Assembly: GCF_027941955.1 (NCBI RefSeq)
Contig: NZ_CP115960.1
Coordinates: 992,001 to 1,056,000, forward strand
Length of the DNA: 64,000 nt
Direction: 5' to 3'
Origin: Sphingomonas sp. 7/4-4
GTDB lineage: Bacteria; Pseudomonadota; Alphaproteobacteria; Sphingomonadales; Sphingomonadaceae
Of this stretch, positions 16,083 to 26,469 are shown one piece after another (position 1 is the stretch's first letter; each line of letters starts with the position of its first letter). The position numbers were made by a program, and so were the translations under genes. The notes under the pieces were generated by a model that worked only from the letters and a program-made list of their open reading frames with translations, ran no database searches and had not been told where the DNA came from.

Positions 16083-16897
16083 ATGCGCTGGGTGAACATC
16101 AAGCCAAACCGTCGCACCGCGGTCCTGCTCGGCACGTTGCCGCTGCTGGTGGCCCTGATCGGGTATCTGATCGCTTCGGCGACCCGCCACGCAGCCAATG
16201 CCTCTGACAAGGTGCTGCCCACGCCCGCGGCGATGGCTGACGCGATGCGCGGCCTGCTCTTCGAGGCGGATCCGCTGAGCGGCCGGATCATCTTCTGGGC
16301 GGACACGGCCGCGAGCCTCGAGCGGCTCTTTCTCGGGCTCGGCATCTGCGCGCTCTCGGCGCTGCTCGTCGGCATGGTGCTGGGCGTCCTGCCGGCGGCG
16401 CGCGCGACCTTCGGGGCATTCGTCACGACCATTGCGGTGATCCCGCCAATCGCGCTCCTGCCGATCCTCTTCATCGCCTTCGGGCTTGGCGAGACGGCGA
16501 AGGTCGCGCTGATCGTGATCGGCGTCGCTCCTTCCTGATCCGCGACCTCGCCGCGCATGTCGCGGCACTCCCGCAGGAACAATTGGTCAAGGCGCAGACG
16601 CTGGGGGCGAGCAGCTGGCAGCTCGCATTGCGGGTCGCCCTCCCGCAGGCGCTCCCGCGGCTGATTGCCGGACTTCGCCTGTCGCTCGGGCCGGCCTGGG
16701 TCTATCTCATCTCGGCCGAGGCGATCGCGTCCGATGTCGGGCTTGGATACCGGATATTCCTCGTCCGCCGCTATCTCTCGATGGATGTCATCATTCCCTA
16801 TGTCGCCTGGATTTCACTGCTCGCGATCGTAACGGATGTGCTGCTCCTGCAGCTTAGCCGCCGCGCCTTCGCATGGGCACATCAGGGCCAGCGATGA
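16083..16897 (+). CDS. ABC importer permease, one frameshift
   Basis: A binding-protein-dependent permease of about 271 residues with about six membrane helices. The EAA loop that contacts the ATPase is QTLGASSWQLALRVALPQAL. The frame breaks near 16532: the first part ends VIGVAPS-stop, while with one added base it continues FLIRDLAAHVAALPQEQ without a gap. It is 10 nt behind the binding-protein gene and its stop overlaps the ATPase start (ATGA). Confidence 0.85.
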
Positions 16898-17692
16898 GCG
16901 ACCTCCTCGCCTTCGACAATGTCTGGCTCGAATATGGCGAGAAGATCGTGCTCGAGCGCGTGAATCTCGGCATTGCCGAGCGCAGCTTCGTCTCGATCGT
17001 CGGCCCGTCCGGCTCGGGCAAGAGCAGTTTCCTGCGGCTTGCGCTGGGTCAGGAAATCCCCAGCCGTGGCAACATCCTGCTCGACGGCAAGCTTCTCACG
17101 CCCGAATGCGGGCCCGATCGCGGCGTGGTCTTCCAGCGTTATTCGGTGTTTCCGCACCTGACCGCGCTGCGCAACGTGATGTTCGGGCAGGAGTGCGCGA
17201 AGGCGCCCTTCACCGCGCGCCTCTTCGGCGCGGCCCGGCGCCGCGCAGCCGAGGAAGCCGAGGCGATGCTGATCGAAGTGGGTCTCGGCGATCTCGCTCG
17301 ATCTGTATCCGTCCCAGCTTTCGGGCGGCATGCAGCAACGCCTCGCGATCGCCCAGGCACTGATGGCGCGGCCGCGCGCTTTGCTGCTCGACGAGCCGTT
17401 CGGCGCGCTCGATCCCGGCATCCGGCAGGACATGCATCGGCTCATCCTGCGGCTGTGGGAGGAACATGGGCTCACGGTGCTGATGGTGACGCACGACATC
17501 GTCGAAGCCTTCAAACTCGGCACGCGCGTGCTGGCATTCGACAAGCGCCGCGTCGATCCGCACGCGCCGCACCGCTTCGGCGCGACCGCGGTCTACGACA
17601 TCCCGCTCACGAACAAACTGCCGCTGGATGCCCCCGACGCATCGGTGTCAATTATTACGATTGACAGAATCAGTAATAACTTTGAGGGTTAA
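16894..17692 (+). CDS. ABC importer ATPase, one frameshift
   Basis: The nucleotide-binding subunit of the importer, about 265 residues. Walker A is GPSGSGKSS, the Q-loop lies in VVFQRYSVF, the signature is LSGGMQQRLAIAQAL, Walker B is ALLLDEPFGALD, and the H-loop is VTHD. The frame is broken near 17295, between VGLGDLA and YPSQLSGG; removing one base or adding two restores it. The last dozen codons run through a NikR-style operator (17652-17679), so the C-terminal tail is unlikely to be conserved. Confidence 0.85.
17652..17679. promoter_or_regulatory. 28-bp inverted repeat, candidate operator of the NikR-fold regulator
   Basis: TTATTAC (17652-17658) and GTAATAA (17673-17679) are perfect 7-bp arms with a 14-bp gap, 28 bp end to end. 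The E. coli NikR operator, GTATGA-N16-TCATAC, has the same total length. It sits in the 3' end of the ATPase gene, 17 nt before the GTG of the regulator. Confidence 0.5.
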
Positions 17693-17696
17693 ATCC

Positions 17697-18179
17697 GTGA
17701 ACGACACCCCTCCCTCCAGTCTGGCCCGGCTCAGTATGAGCCTGCCTGCCGAGCTCTCCCGTCAGCTTGACCTGATGGTGGAGGAGCGCGGCCTGCCCTC
17801 GCGTTCCCAGCTGATCGCGGAGCTGATCCGCAACGAGCTTGCCCAGCACGGCGCCACCATGCGGCCCGAGGACATGCTCGCCGGCACGATCACGTTGGTC
17901 TATCGCGGCGATATGGGGCGGGTGCGCCACCAGCTCGCGCAGACCCAGGGCGAATATCTCAAGGAAGTGATCTCCTCGCAGCACGTCTTCCTCGAGGACG
18001 ACCAGTCGCTCGAGGTGCTGCTCGTGCAGGGTCCGGCGGTCCGGCTGCGCGACCTGTGCGATGCACTGCGCAAGGTGCGCGGCGTGCAGCAGCTCCGGCT
18101 CTTCACCACCACGGCACTGCTGCCGCCGCTCCACGAGCAGGAGCGCGGCGCGGCACAGGCGGGGGACAGAGCGGCATGA
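17697..18179 (+). CDS. NikR-fold ribbon-helix-helix regulator lacking most nickel ligands
   Basis: A 160-residue protein: an N-terminal ribbon-helix-helix (RLSMSLPAELSRQLDLMVEE, RSQLIAELIRNEL) and a C-terminal ACT-like domain alignable with NikR (VRHQLAQTQ, LEVLLVQGPAVRLRDLCDAL, RGVQQLRL). Against E. coli NikR the ligands His76, His87, His89 and Cys95 correspond here to Gly, His, Phe and Ser, so a canonical nickel site is absent. The GTG at 17697 follows GAGG; an internal ATG at 17736 would cut off the DNA-binding strand. Stop overlaps the next start (ATGA). It probably controls the downstream enzymes in response to another ligand. Confidence 0.75.
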   Translation: MNDTPPSSLARLSMSLPAELSRQLDLMVEERGLPSRSQLIAELIRNELAQHGATMRPEDMLAGTITLVYRGDMGRVRHQLAQTQGEYLKEVISSQHVFLEDDQSLEVLLVQGPAVRLRDLCDALRKVRGVQQLRLFTTTALLPPLHEQERGAAQAGDRAA

Positions 18180-18997
18180 GCGCAGCACTTGCCGATCCCA
18201 ATGCCGCCCGCGCGCATGCCCGTTCCATGGAGGGCACCATGGTCGAGGCGATGCCGATCCTGCCGCCCCGCGCCGACGATTTGCCGGCGGGCGTTTCGCC
18301 CGACGATCTGCTCTGGGAAGAGACGATCGCGGGCGGCGGCTATGCCTCCCGGGTTCTCGCACGGGGCACACGGCTGCGGCTGATCGACCTCGAAGGCGAT
18401 GCCTGCGCCTCGCTGCTGCTGTTCAACGCGGCCACGCCGACCGAGCGGCTCAACATCGCCGATACCGTCAAGGTGCAGTGGGACGCCTACCCATCAGCGG
18501 GCAGCCTGCTGCTCTCGGACATGGGCCGTGTCCTCGCCAGCATCGAGCAGGACGATGCCGGCACCCATGATGCCTTTTGCGGCGCCTCCACCGAAGCGTC
18601 GAACCGGCATTATTATGGCGATGGGCGCAACTCCGGCGCCCATCCTAACGCGCGCGACCGGCTGCTGCTCGGCGCCGCGAAACACGGGCTGGGCCGGCGC
18701 GACGTCCATCCCTGCATCAATCTGTTCAAGGGCGTGCGGATCGCCGCCGACGGCGCAATCGTGCCCGAACTCGGCCCCTTCGCACCGGGCCGCTCGCTCG
18801 TCCTGCGCGCCGAGATGGACCTGATCCTGGTCCTCGCCAACTGCCCGCATGTTCTCGACGGCCGGCCGTGGCGCATCATGCCGCTGCGCGCCACCGCCTG
18901 GCGCGGCCCGGTCACCGACCCGGACGACCCGATCCGCAATGCGACGCCCGAACGGCGGCGTGCCTTCCTCAACACCGAAGATCTGTATCGCCGCTGA
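18176..18997 (+). CDS. cgdA: DUF1989 protein, urea carboxylase-associated 1 / carboxyguanidine deiminase subunit
   Basis: A 273-residue DUF1989 protein. Typical segments are GTRLRLIDLEGDACASLLLF, ERLNIADTVKVQW, LLLSDMGRVLASI and DVHPCINLFKGVRI. Proteins in this position were named urea carboxylase-associated protein; the pair was later shown to form carboxyguanidine deiminase, which turns carboxyguanidine into allophanate and ammonia. DUF1989 proteins are metal-binding and the conserved Cys/His residues (HDAFCG, HPCINLF) are present. It is coupled by overlapping codons to the genes on both sides. Symbol by homology and context. Confidence 0.82.
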   Translation: MSAALADPNAARAHARSMEGTMVEAMPILPPRADDLPAGVSPDDLLWEETIAGGGYASRVLARGTRLRLIDLEGDACASLLLFNAATPTERLNIADTVKVQWDAYPSAGSLLLSDMGRVLASIEQDDAGTHDAFCGASTEASNRHYYGDGRNSGAHPNARDRLLLGAAKHGLGRRDVHPCINLFKGVRIAADGAIVPELGPFAPGRSLVLRAEMDLILVLANCPHVLDGRPWRIMPLRATAWRGPVTDPDDPIRNATPERRRAFLNTEDLYRR

Positions 18998-19632
18998 TGG
19001 AAAACGATCCGCATTTCGCCGGCCTTGCCGGTCAGCTCGTCCACGACGAAATCGTGGCCGCCCGCGCTCCCTGGATGCACCGCATGCGTGCCGGGGAAAC
19101 GCTCCGCATCATCGACCTCGAAGGCAATCAGGCCGTCGATTTCCTGCTCTACGCCACCGACGACGATGCCGAGCGCTACAGCGCGCAGGACACGGTCGCG
19201 GCGCAGGCCAACATCTTCCTGCGTACCGGCAGCGTACTGCTTTCCAGCGAGGGGCGGCCGATGATGACGATCACCGGCACATCGGTCGAGTATCACGACA
19301 CGATCGGCGGCGCATGCTCGTGCGAGTCCAACAGCCTGCGCTACGGCCATCACACCAAGGCGCAGCACAGCTGCGTCGACAACTTCCTCGAAGCCAATCT
19401 GCGCGACGGCCGCGGCAAGCGCGACATGGTTTCGAACGTCAACTTCTTCATGAACGTGCCCGTCGAGGCGGACGGTGCTCTCGGCATCGTCGACGGCATC
19501 TCCGCACCCGGCCTTTCGGTCGACCTTCGCGCCGAGATGGACGTGACCGTGGTCGTCTCGAACTGCCCGCAGATCAACAATCCCTGCAACGGCTTCAATC
19601 CCACTCCGGTCCGCATGATCGTGACGGCATGA
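18997..19632 (+). CDS. cgdB: DUF1989 protein, urea carboxylase-associated 2 / carboxyguanidine deiminase subunit
   Basis: A 211-residue DUF1989 protein, shorter than its neighbour. GETLRIIDLEGNQAVDFLLY, YSAQDTVAAQANIFL, DTIGGACSCESNSLRYGHHT and SNCPQINNPCNGFNPTP are family marks; the CSCES, HHTKAQHSC and NPCN clusters are likely metal ligands. With the preceding gene it should form the heteromeric carboxyguanidine deiminase. It starts within the stop codon of that gene (TGATG) and ends overlapping the carboxylase start (ATGA), so stoichiometric translation is likely. Confidence 0.82.
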   Translation: MENDPHFAGLAGQLVHDEIVAARAPWMHRMRAGETLRIIDLEGNQAVDFLLYATDDDAERYSAQDTVAAQANIFLRTGSVLLSSEGRPMMTITGTSVEYHDTIGGACSCESNSLRYGHHTKAQHSCVDNFLEANLRDGRGKRDMVSNVNFFMNVPVEADGALGIVDGISAPGLSVDLRAEMDVTVVVSNCPQINNPCNGFNPTPVRMIVTA

Positions 19633-22600
19633 GCTTCGGGACAGTCCTGATCGCCAATCGCGGGGCGATCGCCTGCCGGATCATCCGCACGCTGCGCAAC
19701 ATGGGCATTCGCTCGGTCGCCGTCTTCTCCGACGCCGACGAGGCTTCGCGCCATGTCGCCGAAGCCGATATCGCCGTGCGGATCGGCCCCGGCCCGGCCG
19801 CGGAAAGTTATCTCGACACTGCGCGCATTCTCGCCGCCGCACGCGAGACGGGCGCCGACGCGATCCATCCCGGCTACGGCTTCCTCTCCGAGAATGCCGA
19901 TTTTGCCGAGGCCTGCGCCGCCGCCGGCATCGTCTTCATCGGGCCGAAGCCGGACAATATGCGCGCGTTCGGCCTGAAGCACAGCGCCCGCGCCCTCGCC
20001 GAGGCCGAAGGCGTGCCGCTGGCGCCGGGTACCGGGCTGCTGGCGGACGCGGAGGCGGCAATCGAAGCCGCGGCGCGGATCGGCTATCCCGTGATGCTCA
20101 AGGCGACCGCCGGCGGCGGCGGAATCGGCATGCGCGTATGCGCCGATCCTGCAGCCGTGCGCGAGGGCTATGCCGCGGTGGCGCGGCTCGGCGCCGGCAA
20201 TTTCGGCGACGCCGGCCTCTTCCTCGAACGCTTCGTGCCCCGCGCCCGGCATGTCGAAGTGCAGATCTTCGGCGACGGCACGGGCCGCGTCGTTGCGCTC
20301 GGCGAGCGCGACTGCTCGCTCCAGCGCCGCAACCAGAAAGTGATCGAGGAGGCCCCTGCCCCCAATCTTCCCGAGCATGTCCGCGTCGCGCTGACCGAGG
20401 CGGCGGTGCGGCTTGGAGCAGCGGCCCGCTATCGCTCGGCTGGCACCGTCGAATTCCTCTACGACGCGGAGCGGCAGGACTGGTTCTTCCTCGAGGTCAA
20501 CACGCGGCTCCAGGTCGAGCATGGCGTGACCGAGGAAGTGACCGACATCGACCTGGTCGAGTGGATGGTGCGCGGCGCGGCCGGCGACTACGCTTTTCTC
20601 GACGCCCCCGTCCCGGCCCCGCGCGGCTGGTCGATCCAGGCGCGGCTCTATGCCGAGGACCCTGCGGTCGACTTCCGGCCCGCCGCTGGTTTGCTCACCG
20701 AAGTCGCCTTCCCGGACGAAGCGCGGATCGAGACCTGGGTCGAGAGCGGGGCGAAGGTCTCGCCCTTCTACGACCCGATGATCGCCAAGCTGATCGTGCG
20801 CGGGAAGGATCGCGACACTGCGGTCACGGCGATGCAGGCGGCGCTCGACGCGACGCGCTTGGCCGGTATCGAGACGAACCTGCGCTGGCTGCGCGACGTG
20901 GCGCGCGCCGACGATTTCGTGTCGGGCGACGTCTCTACGCGCTCGCTCGAGCAGGTCGAGCATCATCCACGCAGTATCTCCGTGCAAGCGGCCGGCACGC
21001 TCACGACCGTGCAGGATTTTCCGGGGCGGATCGGACTGTGGGATGTCGGCGTGCCGCCGTCCGGACCGATGGACGCCCGCGCCTTCCGGCTCGGCAATGC
21101 GCTGCTCGGGAACGACTCGGCGGCCACCGGCCTCGAGATCACGGTGACGGGCCCAACGCTCCGGTTCAACACGCCGACGCGCATCTGCCTGACCGGCGCC
21201 GAGTTCGATGCCACGCTCGACGGCAAGCCCGTACCGCGTAACCAGGCCTTCACCGTCGACAAAGGCCAGCTACTGGCGCTCGGCCGCGTCCGCAGCGGCG
21301 GCATGCGCGGCTACATCCTGTTCGCTGGCGGTCTCGACATTCCCGCCTATCTCGGCAGCGGCAGCACCTTCGATCTGGGGGAGTTCGGCGGGCATGGCGG
21401 CCGCAGGCTGCTCGCGGGGGACACGCTTCACCTGGCGCCGCACCCGCCCGCGGTGATCCCGGGACCGCGGGTGGTCGAACAGCCGGCCTTCGGCCCGGAT
21501 TGGACGATCCGCGTGCTCTACGGTCCGCACGGCGCGCCCGATTTCTTCGCTCCCGAGGATATCGAGACGTTCCTGACGGCCGACTGGCGCGTGCATTATA
21601 ACAGCAACCGTACCGGCGTCCGGCTCGTCGGGCCGAAACCCCATTGGGCGCGCCGGGACGGCGGCGAGGCGGGGCTCCACCCCTCCAATATCCACGACAA
21701 TCCCTACGCGATCGGCGCGCTCGACTTCACGGGCGACATGCCGATCATTCTCGGTCCCGACGGCCCCTCGCTCGGCGGGTTCGTCTGCCCTTTCGTGGTG
21801 ATCGCGGCCGATCTCTGGAAAATCGGCCAGCTCGCGCCGGGCGACAGCATCCGGTTCGAAGACGTCAGCCTCACCGATGCGGATGCGGCGAGTGCGGCCG
21901 AGGAGGAGTGGATCGAGGGCCGCTCCGCCCGCCCCTCTGCGATGACCGCGGGCGGCGGATCGGACGCGATCCTGGCTGAGATCGCGCCGCAGGGTCGCAG
22001 CCCGCGCGTCCTGTATCGCCGGCAGGGCGACCGCAATTTGCTCGTCGAATATGGCCCCATCACGCTGGATCTCGAGCTGCGCCTGCGGGTCCATGCCGCC
22101 ACGACTGCGCTTGCCGCGCTGGAGCTGCCCGGCATCCTCGACATCGTACCCGGCATCCGGTCCTTCCAGGTCCATATCGACGGCGTGCGCATCCGCGAGG
22201 ACGAACTCCTCGACCGGCTGATGGCCATCGAGCAACAGCTCGGCGAGCTCGACGACTTCGCGATCCCCTCGCGCATCGTGCATCTCCCGCTCAGCTGGGA
22301 CGATCCCGCCATTCACCAGACGATCGAGCGCTACATGGCCGTAGTGCGCGACGACGCGCCATGGTGCCCGGACAATATCGAGTTCATCCGCCGCGCAAAC
22401 GGGCTGGAGAGCGCGGACGACGTCTATCGCACGGTCTTCGACGCGAGCTACCTCGTTTATGGGCTTGGGGACGTCTATCTGGGGGCGCCGGTGGCGACAC
22501 CGATCGATCCGCGGCATCGGCTGGTGACGACCAAGTACAACCCGGCGCGCACCTGGACCCCACCCAACGTCGTCGGCATCGGCGGCGCCTATATGTGCAT

Positions 22601-23227
22601 CTACGGGATGGAGGGCCCGGGCGGCTATCAGCTGTTCGGTCGCACCATCCAGGTGTGGAACACCTGGCGGCAGGGCGGTGCCTTCACCGAAGGCAAGCCC
22701 TGGTTGCTGCGCTTCTTCGACCAGATCCGCTTCTTCCCCGTCAGCCATGAGGAACTCACCGAGTGGCGCCGTGATTTCCCACTCGGCCGTCGCACGATCG
22801 AGATCGAGGAGACCGAATTCCGCCTCGCCGACTATCGCGCCTTCCTCGCCGGGAATGCCGAATCGATCACGGCGTTCGAAGCGCGCCGCAACGCCGCCTT
22901 CGCCGCCGAGCGCGCCGAGTGGGAGCGCCGTGGCGAGTTCGATCGCATCGCGAGCCTGACCGAAGCGGTCGATGACAAACCTGCCGATGCCATCGTGCTT
23001 CCCGAAGGTGCCGAGCTGGTCGAGGCTCCCTTGGCGGCAGTATCTGGAAGTTGATGAAAGCACCCGGCGACCTTGTCGCTGCCGGCGAGACCATCGCCGT
23101 GATGGAGGCGATGAAGACCGAGTTTCCGCTCGTGAGTCCGGCCGCCGGGACGGTGGCGGCCCTCTATGTCGCCGAACGGCAAAGCGTCATGCCCGGCGCG
23201 CCGATGCTGGCACTGATCCGCACATGA
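19629..23227 (+). CDS. Biotin-dependent urea/guanidine carboxylase, one frameshift
   Basis: About 1200 residues in the classic order: biotin carboxylase domain (VLIANRGAIACRIIRTL, ATP-grasp KATAGGGGIGMRVC, EVNTRLQVEHGVTE), then the AHS2/KipA-like (GPSGPMDARAFRLGN) and AHS1/KipI-like carboxyltransferase halves, a linker, and a biotinyl domain with EAMKTEF whose Lys carries biotin. The frame breaks near 23030 (VEAPL, then GGSIWKLMKAPGD in the other frame), removing the biotinyl domain unless one base is added. It carboxylates urea or, given the DUF1989 pair, guanidine. Overlaps its neighbours by ATGA at both ends. Confidence 0.88.
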
Positions 23228-24972
23228 CCGCGCTCGATCGTCTGTCCGTCGAAGCCATCGCCGCCGACGTGCGATCGGGGCGCCGCACCGCCGCCGACGT
23301 GATGGAAGAGGTCATCCGGCGCCTCGATTGCTACGACGCCGTCCAGTCCGCAGTCTGGATATCCCGCTTCGATGCCGCCGCGCTCCGCGCCGCCGCAGCC
23401 GCGATCGACCAACGGGTCGCCGGCGGCGAAGCGCTGCCGCTTGCCGGCGTGCCGTTCGCGGTGAAGGACAATATCGACGTCGTCGGCCTCGATACGACCG
23501 CCGGTTGCCCTGCTTTCTCCTACGCGCCGTCGCGACCGGCGACGGTGGTCGAGCGCCTGGTCGCTGCCGGAGCCATTCCCGTCGGCAAGACCAATCTCGA
23601 CCAGTTCGCCACCGGCCTCAACGGCACCCGCAGCCCCTACGGCATTCCGCGCAACGCCTATAACCGGGCCTGGGTGAGCGGCGGATCGAGCTCCGGCTCG
23701 GCGGTCGCGGTGGCAGCCGGGCTGGTCGCTTTCGCGCTCGGCACCGACACTGCGGGATCGGGCCGCGTTCCTGCAGCCTTCAATCACCTGATCGGCTTCA
23801 AGCCGACACGAGGGCGGTGGAGCAGCCGGGGACTCGTTCCCGCCTGCCGGTCGCTCGACTGCATCACGGTCTTCGCCGGGACAGTCGAGGACGCCGGGCT
23901 TGTCGACGACATCGTCGCCGGCTTCGATCGCGAGGACAGCTTCTCGCGCGCGTTCGACGACGTGCCGCGCGCGCGCCGCCGGATCGGCATCCCGCGCATC
24001 GATCAGCGCCCCTGGTTCGGCGATATCGAGTCCGGCTTCCTCTACGATGCGGCGCTGGCCGGCCTCGATGCCGAGCTGGTCGAGATCGACATGGCGCCGC
24101 TCAACGAAGCAGCCCGGCTGCTCTACAACGGCCCCTGGATCGCCGAGCGGACCGCCGCACTTCAGGACCTGCTTCGTGACGATCCGGATGCGATCCATCC
24201 GGTGGTCCGCAGCATCGTCGATGAGGGGCAGGCCTACAGTGCAGTCGATGCCTTCGCGGCAAGCTATCGGCTTGCCGACCTCGCCCGAGTGGCGGAGGAG
24301 ATGTGGGCGACGGTCGACCTGCTTGCCTTGCCGACGGCCCCGACCAGCTATCGCGTGGCCGAGATGCTCGCCGCGCCAATCGCGCTCAACGCGAGCCTCG
24401 GTGCCTATACCAATTTCGTCAATCTGCTCGACATGGCCGCGATCGCGGTCCCGACGGGCCGGTATCACAGCGGTGTCGGCTTCGGCATCACGCTGATGGG
24501 CCCCGCCGGCAGTGACCGCAGCCTGATTGATCTTGCGAAGACTCTTTTACCCGCGCCGGTGGTTCCGCCGCCGCTCGATCTGGAGGGACGAATGGAAACC
24601 GTGAAGCTGGCCGTCGTGGGCGCGCATCTGAAAGATATGCCCTTGCACTGGCAATTGACCTCCCGCGACGCGCGCTTCGTCGGCGAGGCCCGCACCGCTC
24701 CCGCTTATCGTCTCTATGCGATGGCGGAAAGCGTGCCCCCAAGCCCGCGCTCGTGCACAGCGGCGACGGCGCCCCGATCGCGCTCGAAATCTATGAGCTC
24801 GACATGGCGGCGTTCGGCAGCTTCGTCGCCGAGGTCCCGCCCCCTCGCGATCGGCACTGTGACGCTGGAGGACGGCAGCCAGGTCAAGGGCTTCGTCGCG
24901 GAGCCGCGCGCGACCGTCAATGCCGAGGACATCACCGCGCTGGGCGGATGGCGGCGCTATCTCCAGCGATAG
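23224..24972 (+). CDS. atzF: Allophanate hydrolase, two compensating frameshifts
   Basis: About 583 residues: an amidase-signature domain with catalytic Lys in FAVKDNIDV, cis-Ser and Ser in GGSSSGSAVAV and DTAGSGRVPAA, followed by the C-terminal domain (HWQLTSRDARFVGEARTAPA) that processes N-carboxyurea-type intermediates. It converts allophanate to two ammonia and two CO2, the last step for both the urea and guanidine routes. The frame leaves at the C5 run 24736-24740 and returns at the C5 run 24840-24844; between them the true frame reads HSGDGAPIALEIYELDMAAF. The symbol is by function; it is also called the allophanate hydrolase half of urea amidolyase. Confidence 0.87.
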   Translation: MTALDRLSVEAIAADVRSGRRTAADVMEEVIRRLDCYDAVQSAVWISRFDAAALRAAAAAIDQRVAGGEALPLAGVPFAVKDNIDVVGLDTTAGCPAFSYAPSRPATVVERLVAAGAIPVGKTNLDQFATGLNGTRSPYGIPRNAYNRAWVSGGSSSGSAVAVAAGLVAFALGTDTAGSGRVPAAFNHLIGFKPTRGRWSSRGLVPACRSLDCITVFAGTVEDAGLVDDIVAGFDREDSFSRAFDDVPRARRRIGIPRIDQRPWFGDIESGFLYDAALAGLDAELVEIDMAPLNEAARLLYNGPWIAERTAALQDLLRDDPDAIHPVVRSIVDEGQAYSAVDAFAASYRLADLARVAEEMWATVDLLALPTAPTSYRVAEMLAAPIALNASLGAYTNFVNLLDMAAIAVPTGRYHSGVGFGITLMGPAGSDRSLIDLAKTLLPAPVVPPPLDLEGRMETVKLAVVGAHLKDMPLHWQLTSRDARFVGEARTAPAYRLYAMAESVPPSPRSCTAATAPRSRSKSMSSTWRRSAASSPRSRPLAIGTVTLEDGSQVKGFVAEPRATVNAEDITALGGWRRYLQR

Positions 24973-25048
24973 ACGCTCGGGACGCATCGAAAATCAACCG
25001 GCGGCGCTCCGGGCCGGAGCGCGCGCTTTTGCACGGAGTGAAACGAGC

Positions 25049-25390
25049 ATGACCGAAGCCGCCCCGGGAACACCGATCCAGCTGCATGTCCTGGATCTGG
25101 CGGGCGAGACCCGCATGATCGAGGGCGCGATCGGCAATTCGCTCATGGAGATCATCCGGTCGGCCGGAATCGATGACATTCCGGCCTTTTGCGGCGGCTG
25201 CTGCTCCTGTGCGAGCTGCCACGTCCATGTCGATCCGGCCTTCGTCTCGATGCTGCCCGCGATGTCGCAGGACGAAGACGATTTGCTGGACGGCTCGGAG
25301 CATCGCGCGGCCGGTTCACGCCTGTCGTGCCAGATTCCGGCCTCGGCGGCGCTGAGCGGCATCCGGCTGACGATCGCCCCACAGGAATAA
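25049..25390 (+). CDS. 2Fe-2S ferredoxin
   Basis: A 113-residue adrenodoxin/putidaredoxin-type ferredoxin. The cluster ligands follow C-x5-C-x2-C in [13 protein letters not shown], with the fourth Cys in SRLSCQI about 40 residues later. Typical DEDDLLDG lies between. It is 76 nt behind the allophanate hydrolase and only 1 nt before the biotin synthase gene. In this place it may deliver electrons to BioB, which needs a flavodoxin or ferredoxin to drive radical SAM chemistry. Confidence 0.85.
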   Translation: MTEAAPGTPIQLHVLDLAGETRMIEGAIGNSLMEIIRSAGIDDIPAFCGGCCSCASCHVHVDPAFVSMLPAMSQDEDDLLDGSEHRAAGSRLSCQIPASAALSGIRLTIAPQE

Positions 25391-25391
25391 A

Positions 25392-26441
25392 ATGGGCAAG
25401 ATGCACGACGCAGGCACTCGCACCGACTGGACCCGCGACGAGATCGCCGCCTTGTTCGACCTGCCGTTCGGCGAACTGATGTTCCGTGCGCAGACCGTGC
25501 ACCGCGCGCATCACGCGCCGGATCAGGTCCAGATGTCGACCTTGTTGTCGATCAAGACCGGCGGCTGCCCCGAGGATTGCGGCTATTGCAACCAGTCGGT
25601 GCATGCCGAAACTGGGCTCAAGGCGACCAAGCTGATGGACGTGCGCGCAGTGCTCCAGGCGGCGGCGCAGGCGAGGGACAATGGCAGCTCGCGCTTCTGC
25701 ATGGGCGCGGCGTGGCGCAACCCCAAGGACCGCGACATGCCCGCCATCGTCGAGATGGTGCGGGGTGCCCGCCAGATGGGGATGGAGACCTGCATGACTT
25801 TGGGCATGCTCACGCCGGCGCAGGCAGCGATGCTCGGCGATGCCGGGCTCGATTATTACAACCACAATATCGACACGTCGCCCGAGCGCTATGGCGAGGT
25901 GATCACGACGCGGAGCTTCGAGGATCGGCTCGACACGCTGGAGAATGTCCGCGAGGCGGGGATCAATGTCTGCTGCGGCGGGATCGTCGGGATGGGCGAG
26001 ACGCGGGCGGATCGCGTGGGCTTCGTCCACGTGCTCGCCACGCTGACGCGGCACCCCGAGAGCGTGCCGGTCAATGCTTTGGTGCCGGTGAAGGGCACGG
26101 TGCTCGGCGACATGCTCGCCGATACGCCGCTGGCCAAGATCGACGATATCGAGTTCGTGCGGACGATCGCGGTGGCGCGGATCACGATGCCGGAGTCGAT
26201 GGTGCGGCTGTCGGCGGGACGCGAGAGCATGAGCGATGCGACGCAGGCTTTGTGCTTCATGGCAGGCGCCAATTCGATCTTCACCGGCGACAAGCTGCTC
26301 ACCACCGGCAACGCCGGCGATGACAAGGATGCGGCATTGTTCGCGCGGCTGGGGCTGACGCCGTTGCGTCACCTGCCCGAACAAGCGACCGATATACGTC
26401 CGATGACGTATGCCGCCGCTGCGGGGTCCCCGATATTCTAG
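25392..26441 (+). CDS. bioB: Biotin synthase
   Basis: A 349-residue radical SAM enzyme that inserts sulfur into dethiobiotin. The SAM-cluster motif is CPEDCGYC (CxxxCxxC) near residue 58; the family segments [45 protein letters not shown] and [17 protein letters not shown] are all present, including the Arg and Cys ligands of the auxiliary 2Fe-2S cluster. Intact. Its place directly behind a biotin-dependent carboxylase operon suggests biotin supply is matched to demand for the carboxylase; no other bio genes are in the window. Confidence 0.93.
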   Translation: MGKMHDAGTRTDWTRDEIAALFDLPFGELMFRAQTVHRAHHAPDQVQMSTLLSIKTGGCPEDCGYCNQSVHAETGLKATKLMDVRAVLQAAAQARDNGSSRFCMGAAWRNPKDRDMPAIVEMVRGARQMGMETCMTLGMLTPAQAAMLGDAGLDYYNHNIDTSPERYGEVITTRSFEDRLDTLENVREAGINVCCGGIVGMGETRADRVGFVHVLATLTRHPESVPVNALVPVKGTVLGDMLADTPLAKIDDIEFVRTIAVARITMPESMVRLSAGRESMSDATQALCFMAGANSIFTGDKLLTTGNAGDDKDAALFARLGLTPLRHLPEQATDIRPMTYAAAAGSPIF

Positions 26442-26469
26442 AGCCGACACTCGATATCGCGGGGACAAG

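Noticed and set aside
18849-19628. A 1401-codon open frame beginning at 18849 that would extend the carboxylase by 260 residues
   Set aside because: The added part is the out-of-frame shadow of the two DUF1989 genes; the real protein starts MSFGTVLIANRG at 19629 with ATGA coupling.
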